Shown: positions 1 through 5,507 of the stretch, one piece after another | Numbering within the stretch: the first letter of the stretch is position 1 | Layout of the letters: each line of letters opens with the position of its first letter | Source of the DNA: DASYML01 sp036399835 | GTDB taxonomy: Bacteria > Acidobacteriota > Blastocatellia > Pyrinomonadales > Pyrinomonadaceae | Length of the DNA: 10,258 nt | Direction of reading: 5' to 3' | Assembly (NCBI GenBank): GCA_036399835.1 | Contig: DASWMI010000190.1 | Span: forward strand, 1 to 10,258 | Made by a program: the position numbers and the translations under genes | Notes under the pieces: generated by a model | The model's database searches: none | What the model was told of the DNA's origin: nothing | Seen by the model: the letters and a program-made list of their open reading frames with translations, nothing else

Positions 1-184
1 CGAACATTTCTCCCGGTTGAAGATTAACAAGCTGCGTGGATGGAACACGGCTATCAGAACAACCTATCCACAGGTATTCGGGTGATTGCTGATGTGATAA
101 CTCCTGGAAGAAGGTTGGGTCCTGGTCCTTAATCTGCGCGGCCCACGCTCGATTCTTCTCCAGGAGATGTTTCAAGTCACTCAT
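1..184 (-). CDS. can: Beta-class carbonic anhydrase, N-terminal part (runs off left edge)
   Basis: Beta-carbonic anhydrase is a cytoplasmic zinc enzyme that interconverts CO2 and bicarbonate. The visible 61 residues begin MSDLKHLLEKNRAWAAQ and include a DPTFFQEL segment followed by YLWIGCSDSRVPSTQ. The CSDSRVP motif supplies the first zinc cysteine and the catalytic Asp-Arg pair of the family. The arrangement matches E. coli Can closely (NN.LW..., DP.FF..L, FLWIGCSDSRVP). The second half with the HxxC zinc ligands lies outside the window. The ATG at 182-184 is the natural family start, but there is no clear Shine-Dalgarno sequence. Only about 30 bases separate it from the attC on its 5' side, so it probably depends on read-through from upstream cassettes. 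The symbol is assigned by family resemblance. Confidence 0.9.
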   Translation of the reverse strand, partial: MSDLKHLLEKNRAWAAQIKDQDPTFFQELSHQQSPEYLWIGCSDSRVPSTQLVNLQPGEMF

Positions 185-214
185 AGAGGCAGTTTGCCAC
201 AACTAAGAATGGAC

Positions 215-264
215 ACCTAACGCCCAAATAAACGGGAGCTGACAGGTTTTGCTTTGGGTTAATA
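215..264 (-). repeat. attC site of the exported-protein cassette (short form)
   Basis: The left box ACCTAAC (215-221) matches RYYYAAC exactly. The right box GTTAATA (258-264) is a degenerate GTTRRRY. Between them CCCAAA (223-228) pairs with TTTGGG (253-258), and AAAC (230-233) pairs with GTTT (246-249), leaving a 12-base loop. At about 50 bp it is half the size of the other sites, so it may be a minimal or partly deleted attC. It ends one base before the stop codon of its gene. Confidence 0.7.
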
Positions 265-265
265 C

Positions 266-892
266 TCACTTCCGGCTGGCAGGCAGAACATATCGTTCGG
301 TCACATTAAATTTACTAAAGATGTTTGGGTCACGCCGCTTCAGATTCCCGCCCTCCCAGACCACATCCGGCTCGTTCTCAAAACACACTCTTTCAATAAA
401 GTACGGGACAGTGTCAAAGCTCTTTGTAGCTCCGCCCAGGGCAAGGATACGTTGGAAGATCGGGTATTTCTCTTTCGTCAGCGCCAGCTCCAGGATTTCG
501 CCGGGCTGAATCGCAGGTGGTGAGGATACTCTTCTCGACTGACCGCGCGAGAAATCAACTCCATAGTTAAGACTATAAACGACAAAACCTTTCGGTTGTG
601 GAAATCGCAGCCCGAGGTCTACATACGCGATTGGCTTGTCAGAAATATTCTTCAAGGTGAAGGAAAGCCCCTTTAACCAATCGTCATCTCCCTGAATCTT
701 CTCGCCCGGCTGAATAGCTTTGCCATTCAATTTGATGTAGACAATCTCGACCGGCATCTGGATAGTTGTGAAATCAAAGGCGGGCATTAACTCCCTGTCC
801 CTCACTTCCTGCGCCAGGGCCGATCCCGAAACCAATATCAGCATCAAGAACATCACCACACGACGGGTGAAATTTCGCAGAATATATGTCAT
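266..892 (-). CDS. Exported protein of unknown function (208 aa)
   Basis: I do not recognise a family. From the ATG at 890-892 the protein starts MTYILRNFTRRVVMFLMLIL and has a clear Sec signal peptide: basic n-region, hydrophobic core about residues 12-22, and a likely cut after ALA at 27. The mature part looks beta-rich, with repeated short strands such as VEIVYIKLNG, LSFTLKNI and IAYVDLGLRF, a layout typical of an extracytoplasmic immunoglobulin-like sandwich. One cysteine (in ERVCFENEP) is present. GAGGAG at 905-910 is the only good ribosome site. It is 12 bases from this ATG and would abut the alternative ATG at 902-904, so 892 is preferred. The frame stays open upstream to a GTG at 928. 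The gene fills its cassette between attC 215-264 and attC 967-1117. Confidence 0.8.
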   Translation of the reverse strand: MTYILRNFTRRVVMFLMLILVSGSALAQEVRDRELMPAFDFTTIQMPVEIVYIKLNGKAIQPGEKIQGDDDWLKGLSFTLKNISDKPIAYVDLGLRFPQPKGFVVYSLNYGVDFSRGQSRRVSSPPAIQPGEILELALTKEKYPIFQRILALGGATKSFDTVPYFIERVCFENEPDVVWEGGNLKRRDPNIFSKFNVTERYVLPASRK

Positions 893-966
893 GGCTTGAA
901 GCATCTCCTCGAATGGTAAATTCTGCACCTCAATCTTTCACGTTCGCACGATACTATTGTTGCAAA

Positions 967-1117
967 ATCTAACGCCCGAATTAATCCAAGCCGAACGCAG
1001 GAATTGAGCCGCTCCAGATGCGACGCGGAGACAGGCAAGTTCATGATGAAAAGCACGCTAACTTGCACTCAGCCCGCATCACTTGCCGGGCGGCTCATGC
1101 CATGCGACAACTTACAT
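967..1117 (-). repeat. Degenerate attC site of the Sm-like protein cassette
   Basis: The left end is canonical: ATCTAAC at 967-973 followed by GCCCGAATTAATCC. No GTTRRRY box is found on the right. The best candidate is CTTACAT (1111-1117), 5 of 7 positions like GTTAGAT. The inside folds as two nested inverted repeats, TGAGCCGC (1005-1012) with GCGGCTCA (1090-1097) and GGCAAGT (1034-1040) with ACTTGCC (1081-1087). That is consistent with an attC-like long hairpin, but the site is larger (about 150 bp) and more asymmetric than its neighbours. The right end is uncertain. Confidence 0.55.
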
Positions 1118-1124
1118 CACAGAT

Positions 1125-1562
1125 TTACGGGCACGGCGTAGTTACGCATCGAGGGTCACCCGATCTTTCATCATCGCCATTGGCGACAAGAGCGGCGACG
1201 ATGCCTACGGCTGCCGCAATGGCTACTCCGATGCCGATCTTCGCGCCCGTCGAAAGATTGTTACCCTTGATCCCTTTTACTTCAGGATAAGCAATCGGAG
1301 CGGTAGCGCCCGTTTTAGCATCCTTGACGACAAAATGGTCTTCTGCGATTTCTGTGATGTAGCCGTCATACCTGGTTTTGTCGTAGAGCAAGACGCGCAC
1401 GCGTGACGAAGTGCCCGTGCCCAGGCTGGAGACCCCTGCCTTGACCTGCGAGACAAGCATAGCTTTCTTCGCTTTTTCTTTCGGTGTTTCAGAGGCCAAC
1501 GGCGCATAACTGATGGCGTGAAGCATCAGCATGCTCAACGCTATGGATAAGTATTTCTTCAT
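1125..1562 (-). CDS. Secreted or membrane Sm-like (SH3-type barrel) protein with C-terminal hydrophobic helix
   Basis: The protein has 145 residues from the ATG at 1560-1562. GAAAGGAG (1571-1578) sits 8 bases upstream, so the 8-residue upstream extension is not needed. Residues 1-23 form a signal peptide or anchor (MKKYLSIALSMLMLHAISYA). Residues about 52-99 (SRVRVLLYDKTRYDGYI, EDHFVVKDAKTG, then the AYPEVKGIK strand) read as a small five-strand Sm/SH3-like barrel. Residues 106-127 are a glycine/alanine-rich hydrophobic helix (GAKIGIGVAIAAAVGIVAAL), followed by an acidic tail with two cysteines near the end. Proteins with this signal, Sm-like barrel and Gly/Ala helix order are common hypotheticals in Acidobacteriota. 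Their role is unknown. The host hint is inference from memory of the family. Confidence 0.8.
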   Translation of the reverse strand: MKKYLSIALSMLMLHAISYAPLASETPKEKAKKAMLVSQVKAGVSSLGTGTSSRVRVLLYDKTRYDGYITEIAEDHFVVKDAKTGATAPIAYPEVKGIKGNNLSTGAKIGIGVAIAAAVGIVAALVANGDDERSGDPRCVTTPCP

Positions 1563-1602
1563 CGAGGCTTCTCCTTTCTGGTCCAATTATATCCGATATT
1601 CG

Positions 1603-1626
1603 AGACGCCCAAAGCCCTAATTAACC
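1603..1626 (-). repeat. Possible attC half-site remnant
   Basis: GAGACGCCCAAAGCCCTAATTAACC resembles the left arm of the array's attC sites (CTAACGCCCGAATTAACC) with a short insertion and a ruined RYYYAAC box. No matching right arm follows before the intact attC at 1679. It may be debris of a decayed attC lying in the 5' leader of the Sm-like gene. Confidence 0.35.
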
Positions 1627-1678
1627 AGAGTCGGGCTTAAACTTTACACCACCTAAACTGCGCCTGACTATCGGAAGC

Positions 1679-1766
1679 GTCTCACGCCGGAATCAACCGG
1701 CGAGCTATCAACCGAAAAGATTGAGAGACTTGCTCATTAAGAGTCCGGTCCAATGAATTGTTAGAT
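1679..1766 (-). repeat. attC site of the DUF3303/cytochrome peroxidase cassette
   Basis: The left box GTCTCAC (1679-1685) is RYYYAAC with one mismatch. The left arm GCCGGAATCAACCGG faces the right arm CCGGTCCAATGAATTG, and the right box GTTAGAT (1760-1766) is a perfect GTTRRRY. The site is 88 bp long and ends 18 bases from the stop codon of the DUF3303 gene. Confidence 0.85.
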
Positions 1767-1784
1767 GGCGTCCGTAGATGAAAG

Positions 1785-2060
1785 TCATGAGAGCCTTTGA
1801 GCCATCGCCTCTGCGGCCTCCTTTGATGAGACAACGGGCACAATCTCGAAATCTATCAAATCCTTCCAGTGAGCCGTCCACTGCTCGAATAAGCGTGGGT
1901 CATCGCACTCCATTAATTGATAGCAGCATTCAAAGTTAGTCGCCGTCCAGCTTTCAATGTACTTCAATCCTTCAGGCATCATCCGTCCCTGTTCTCGGAA
2001 TCTTCTGTATACGGGCGCGGCTTGATGATCCTTGAAATGCTCAATTACCATGTACAGCAT
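1785..2060 (-). CDS. DUF3303 domain-containing protein
   Basis: This 91-residue soluble protein is a single DUF3303 domain, a small ferredoxin-like alpha/beta fold of unknown function. The signature parts are present: MLYMVIEHFKDHQAAPVYRR, GRMMPEGLKYIESW, then FECCYQLMECDDPRLFEQW and DLIDFEIVPVVSS. There is no signal peptide. The start ATG (2058-2060) has AAGGAG at 2066-2071, 5 bases away, a strong ribosome site. It lies 88 bp downstream of the cytochrome peroxidase gene with no attC between them, so the two probably travel as one cassette and may be co-transcribed. No functional link between them is evident. Confidence 0.85.
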   Translation of the reverse strand: MLYMVIEHFKDHQAAPVYRRFREQGRMMPEGLKYIESWTATNFECCYQLMECDDPRLFEQWTAHWKDLIDFEIVPVVSSKEAAEAMAQRLS

Positions 2061-2148
2061 CTCTTCTCCTTGAAAGCAGATCGGCGGTTTTTACGGTTCA
2101 CGAGCACTTTTAATGACAGCAAATTGTGTCAGGCATCCTGATTCTTTT

Positions 2149-3456
2149 TTAGAGCGCGTTCAAGAAGGCCACCAGGTCGGCCCTTTCCTCATCCTTGAAA
2201 ATGAAGCCAAAGTGGTTCTCGTAGTGGCGCACTACGTCCTCCAGCGTCGCGGCGATACCGTTGTGGAAGTAGGGGGCGCGCGCGGCCAACGCTCGCAGCG
2301 TCGGCGTCTTGAAGCGGCCAAGGTCATCCCAGAGACCTGTGATATTACCCAGCCCCGCGTCGGTCAGCTTGAGGACCTCGCCCGTCCGTTTGTTGCGGAA
2401 GGTGTAGAGTGGCAGGTCAGGTGTGCGCGCCTCTGCGGACGCGGTGCGGATGTCGAACAGCGTGTTGTCAATGTTAGTGCCATTGTTTGCAGAGTTGTGG
2501 CAGACGATGCAACTCTTATGGCTGACGTTGATGCTGTTGAAGACCTCCTGACCACGCGCGATCTGAGCGCGCTTTGGGTTCGCGTCGTTGGTCCAGGCAT
2601 CGAAGAGATCGAACCCTCCTTCAACCTTTGTCATGGTTGATAACGCTTGAGGGCCGCCGCGCGCACCGTCGGAGTCTAGACGCCCGACGCCCGGCACCGT
2701 GAGCTGCGCGGTCAAGAGCGAGCTTTCAAAGTCAACGATGTCGTTGATGACCTCAGGAGGAGCTGGCGGTCCCTGAAGGGCGCCTGTCAAGAGGCGGTTG
2801 GTCAGGTTAATCAGCGCGGCGCGCTGGCCTTTGCCGACGTTGGAGCCAGCGTCCCAGTTGACGGTTGCGCTCCCAAGGGCGAAGTTGATTGTCGGCATGG
2901 ACCGCCGCCAGTGCACTAGCTGGTTGACGCTGGCGAAACCGTGCGGGTCGTCCACGGCGATCAGCTCCCACTCGGAGTTGGGCCGGGGAGCGCCGCCCCT
3001 GCGGAACACGCCGCGGCTCAAGAGCATGCTGTAGGCTGCGCGGCGCGCCTCCTTGGTGGAGATGTCCATGCTCGGGTTGTCGGCGTCCAGTGGGTTGAAG
3101 ACTGGGTGTCTGCCGCCCGTTTCGTCGAACAGGCGTTGCAGCGTGCCGGGGGTGATGCTCCAGGCCGCCTCAGGGATGTGGCAGGTCGCGCAACTCTGGC
3201 CGTTTGTGCCATGTACCTGGAAGTACTTGCCTGTGAGATTGACGGACGATCCCTGAGTGCTGACCGTCGCCGCCTCTCCGCCAGGGTTTCGCATCAGGTG
3301 GTTATTGGGAATACTGCCCTGATACTTCGAGCTGGTTGGCGCGACCGACTTGGAGCGTAGATAGTACGCAGCCCCCCACGCTAAACCAAGTAGCGCCACC
3401 ACTGCGCCCGCCGCCCCTATCCGAAGGCCCAGACTCCACGAACTAAATCCCTTCAT
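2149..3456 (-). CDS. Di-haem cytochrome c peroxidase / MauG-like protein, membrane-anchored
   Basis: The protein has 435 residues from the ATG at 3454-3456. Residues 12-33 (RIGAAGAVVALLGLAWGAAYY) are an N-terminal anchor or uncleaved signal, placing the enzyme outside the cytoplasmic membrane. Two CxxCH haem-c motifs are visible, CATCH at 89-93 and CIVCH at 316-320. A family hallmark, FKTPTLRALAARAPYFHNG, lies at 382-400, followed by ATLEDVVRHYE. Family members reduce H2O2 with electrons from small cytochromes, or oxidise protein or organic substrates (MauG type). The exact substrate cannot be read here. The sequence around haem 1 continues IPEAAWSITPGTLQRLF and is more diverged than classical CcpA. 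The frame stays open upstream to a TTG at 3588, but that part lacks a domain. A weak GGGGA lies 7 bases before the chosen ATG. It is unusually large cargo for an integron. Confidence 0.85.
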   Translation of the reverse strand: MKGFSSWSLGLRIGAAGAVVALLGLAWGAAYYLRSKSVAPTSSKYQGSIPNNHLMRNPGGEAATVSTQGSSVNLTGKYFQVHGTNGQSCATCHIPEAAWSITPGTLQRLFDETGGRHPVFNPLDADNPSMDISTKEARRAAYSMLLSRGVFRRGGAPRPNSEWELIAVDDPHGFASVNQLVHWRRSMPTINFALGSATVNWDAGSNVGKGQRAALINLTNRLLTGALQGPPAPPEVINDIVDFESSLLTAQLTVPGVGRLDSDGARGGPQALSTMTKVEGGFDLFDAWTNDANPKRAQIARGQEVFNSINVSHKSCIVCHNSANNGTNIDNTLFDIRTASAEARTPDLPLYTFRNKRTGEVLKLTDAGLGNITGLWDDLGRFKTPTLRALAARAPYFHNGIAATLEDVVRHYENHFGFIFKDEERADLVAFLNAL

Positions 3457-3601
3457 CGAAATGTCCCCATGTTCTCCCGCGGCACGGAGTTGGTCAACCT
3501 CCCCTGCCGCCATCGCCACTGTGTAAAATATCGCCCAGCTTCCATCATCATAATTGCGAGAGAACCCTTTCTGCCCGTTGTCATGCAACTTGTTGATGCG
3601 G

Positions 3602-3713
3602 TTCTAACCCTGGAATTAACCTGCCGCCCGACGATACTACACAAGCCACCTCGCAGGCGGCAAGGTTGATAAAAGGCAAGCTCAGGACGGTCGGGTTGAA
3701 CGCGTTGTCAGGC
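3602..3713 (-). repeat. attC site of the membrane-protease cassette
   Basis: The left box TTCTAAC (3602-3608) has one mismatch to RYYYAAC and is followed by CCTGGAATTAACC. The right arm GGGTTGAACGCGTT ends in GTCAGGC (3707-3713), GTTRRRY with one mismatch. CTGCCGCC near 3621 can pair with GGCGGCAAG near 3656 as an internal stem. The site is 112 bp long. Confidence 0.78.
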
Positions 3714-3835
3714 TGTGCCTCACGATTAAAACCTTCGACGAGGCGGTGGGAATACGCGACTAGATGGGCGCGGGGTGATGAATCAGCTAACGCTGCCGGA
3801 ATCTTGTAGTGCTCAGCGTACCTTCGGGTAAAAAC
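3714..3835 (-). other. Non-coding stretch between attC and protease-like gene, with a possible attC half-site
   Basis: No credible gene is seen here. AGCTAACGCTGCCGGAATC at about 3786-3804 resembles the left arm of the array's attC sites (RYYYAAC-like box, GCC, GAATT-like arm). No right arm with GTTRRRY follows before the stop codon at 3836. It could be a relic of a second attC, meaning two cassettes fused here after losing a gene or half a site. Confidence 0.35.
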
Positions 3836-4633
3836 TTACAGAGGAATACCCGGCCCCAAGACACCGATAAATGTCAGGCCGGTGAGCGCGCCGGCCACAA
3901 TCCACCCGACACTTCGAGGGAGCATGAAAGGATGCTCGACTGACGTCGGCGCTTCAGGAATCGAGAGCGGTAGCAGTAAGAGCCACACCGTCAGACCGAA
4001 AGTGCCGCCCGCCGCCTCCTTTTGCGCCAGTTTAAACTCAAGCTGGCTAAACAAGCCTGACGTAACTGTAATGACCCCTCCGGCGATGTAAGCAGGCGCG
4101 ACCAGTTCCCACGCGATTGATCTCGCGGCACGCCCGCCAAAGCCAATGAGCCTGCCTAACTCGGCGCGACAGAGCCGGAAAGAGAACCAGCAGATTGCCC
4201 CGCCCACTAACACAAGGGCGACCCTCCAAAACATTTGTCCAGGGAGATCACGAATAAGAATGTACGAATCCCCGAACTTGATGATCGGAGCTGCTGTCAT
4301 GTAGGTGGAAGGGAGGAAGAGGTTCACAGACATAGAGAGCCAGAGGAAGTAGCGAAGCGTAGGAGTCGTTCGTAAGGTGCGCAGTAGCCCTAGACAGACA
4401 AGACCAATGGTCCAGTTCGCCGCGCTGCCAGAGATAACGATGATGTTGTACTTCCACGTAGGAGGCTGTGTGATGAGTGGAATGTTGGTGCTGGAGATTA
4501 ATTGGCATTTAGTGCCTAAAAGGGCCGCCATGCCACAGTGCCCGACAATTTCGTGGCAGATGTTCATGCCCGCGTAAGCTATCACCGCAATCGCAATCAC
4601 AGTCAAGCGGTCGGATAAGACTGTTCTCTGCAT
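3836..4633 (-). CDS. Polytopic membrane protein with HExxH motif, putative site-2-protease-like (M50-type) metallopeptidase
   Basis: The protein has 265 residues and about six hydrophobic segments (roughly 9-25, 62-86, 94-112, 134-152, 174-194, 242-262). In the first, HEIVGH at 27-32 matches the HExxH zinc motif and is embedded in membrane-like sequence (AGMNICHEIVGHCGMAALLG), as in intramembrane M50 peptidases. A later stretch, NLFLPSTYMTAAP with Asp122 in IIKFGDSY, is positioned where M50 proteins carry the N-P...D third zinc ligand. These peptidases cleave membrane proteins in signalling or housekeeping. Membership is inferred from two short motifs only, so an uncharacterised membrane family is also possible. 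ATG at 4633 is preceded by AAAGG at a short distance. It is the sole gene of its cassette. Confidence 0.65.
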   Translation of the reverse strand: MQRTVLSDRLTVIAIAVIAYAGMNICHEIVGHCGMAALLGTKCQLISSTNIPLITQPPTWKYNIIVISGSAANWTIGLVCLGLLRTLRTTPTLRYFLWLSMSVNLFLPSTYMTAAPIIKFGDSYILIRDLPGQMFWRVALVLVGGAICWFSFRLCRAELGRLIGFGGRAARSIAWELVAPAYIAGGVITVTSGLFSQLEFKLAQKEAAGGTFGLTVWLLLLPLSIPEAPTSVEHPFMLPRSVGWIVAGALTGLTFIGVLGPGIPL

Positions 4634-4734
4634 ACAGGGCCTTTAAGTCCGGCTGGCTGCGCTACCAATGCTGAATCCGTCAAAGGCAGCTTTGATATAG
4701 AGGACTGAAATCGGTCAACTCTCAAATTCGCTGC

Positions 4735-4837
4735 GTCTAACGCTGGAATTATCGGGCGCGGAAGAAAGCATTCGATTTTCATTGCAGCAATCATGAAAGT
4801 CATCCAATCCGCGCTCCGGTTCAATGAGTTGTGAGGC
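4735..4837 (-). repeat. attC site of the DUF4242 cassette
   Basis: The left box GTCTAAC (4735-4741) is perfect, followed by GCTGGAATTATCGGG. The right arm CGCGCTCCGGTTCAATGAG leads into GTGAGGC (4831-4837), GTTRRRY with one mismatch. The site is 103 bp. The right arm is nearly the same as in the attC at 5231-5334. Confidence 0.85.
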
Positions 4838-4870
4838 TGCCGACTCAGTGACAAATAACTATTCGCCAGC

Positions 4871-5146
4871 TCATCCTTCAGCGGTTGTCGGGTCAATGAC
4901 TGACTTTACCTCAGAGATGCGATTCGCCGGAAAGCCCCCTTGTTTGGCGTGCTCCCGCACCATCTCCTCATTCGCCGCAATATACACGCAATACACCTTA
5001 TCATCGGTCACGTAGCTCTGTACCCACTGAATCTGCGGACCCAAATTGTTGAGCACTCCACAAGATTTCCGGGAGATGGCTTCTAATTCTTGCTCGGACA
5101 ATTTACCGGCGTCAGGAATTTCCCGCTCGATGATGTATTTAGGCAT
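4871..5146 (-). CDS. DUF4242 (SCO4226-like) domain protein
   Basis: This 91-residue cytoplasmic protein covers a whole DUF4242 domain. It opens MPKYIIEREIPDAGKLSEQE, then has SRKSCGVLNNLGPQIQWVQS, YVTDDKVYCVYIAANEEMV and REHAKQGGFPANRISEV. The family is a small ferredoxin-like fold, and one Streptomyces member (SCO4226) is described as nickel-binding. Whether this one binds metal cannot be told, though Cys29, Cys53 and the histidine in REHAKQGG are available. AAAGGAT at 5154-5160 lies 7 bases before the ATG. The gene occupies a roughly 0.5 kb cassette, the typical size. Confidence 0.85.
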   Translation of the reverse strand: MPKYIIEREIPDAGKLSEQELEAISRKSCGVLNNLGPQIQWVQSYVTDDKVYCVYIAANEEMVREHAKQGGFPANRISEVKSVIDPTTAEG

Positions 5147-5230
5147 GATGATGATCCTTTCAATTTAGAGATAAAAAACAGATAGCTTCTATGCTAAATC
5201 ATCGGTTTAGTCAATAGCTTCAAGCCGGCA

Positions 5231-5334
5231 GCCTGACACCCGCATCAACCCATCGCGCGCACAACGCACCAATCATCCAAGCCTCGCGGATGAAAGCCCT
5301 GCTATTCGCGCTCCGGTTCAATGAGTTGTTAGAG
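5231..5334 (-). repeat. attC site of the haem peroxidase cassette
   Basis: The left box GCCTGAC (5231-5237) is RYYYAAC with one mismatch, followed by ACCCGCATCAACCCATCGCG. The right arm CGCGCTCCGGTTCAATGAG leads to GTTAGAG (5328-5334). The site is 104 bp. Its segment from about 5288 is nearly identical to that from about 9800 in the attC at 9743-9846. Confidence 0.85.
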
Positions 5335-5425
5335 GGCATCGGGTTAAGAGTAAGTATCTTGTGCCTTAACCAGGTATGCGATTTCAGTGCCGGGAGAGTT
5401 TAACTCTGCTTCCATTAGAGCAATC

Positions 5426-5468
5426 GGCCCGGGGTTTTAAAGCTTTAGCTGCTTTATAACCCCGGGCC
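5426..5468 (-). terminator. Strong hairpin 3' of the haem peroxidase gene (terminator-like, no U-tract)
   Basis: The left arm (5426-5443) and right arm (5451-5468) are an 18-bp inverted repeat with one mismatch, around a 7-base loop. The base of the stem is GGCCCGGGGTT paired with AACCCCGGGCC. It lies about 40 bases past the stop codon of the peroxidase and before the attC. Neither strand has a T-run after the stem, so a classical intrinsic terminator is doubtful. It could instead protect the mRNA 3' end. Confidence 0.5.
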
Positions 5469-5507
5469 ATGCAATGTGCCTTGCCTTCTACAGTCGCGGC
5501 ACTAACT

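Noticed and set aside
1785..2060. DUF3303 gene as half of a toxin-antitoxin pair, a common integron cargo
   Set aside because: It matches DUF3303 along its whole length, and the neighbouring gene is a haem protein. No toxin or antitoxin motif is seen anywhere in the window.
2113..2640. Plus-strand open frame of 175 codons opposite the cytochrome peroxidase gene
   Set aside because: It is antisense to a gene with two CxxCH motifs and a clear family signature. Its translation is Arg/Val-rich without any domain, as expected for a shadow frame.
3457..3588. N-terminal extension of the cytochrome peroxidase to a TTG at 3588
   Set aside because: The extension is a low-similarity hydrophilic stretch in front of a clear membrane anchor. 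The ATG at 3456 begins right before that anchor.
4634..4734. Sigma-70-type promoter (TTGACC near 4714) for the protease-like gene
   Set aside because: The only -10-like sequence (TATATC) is about 13 bases away, too close for a normal spacer.
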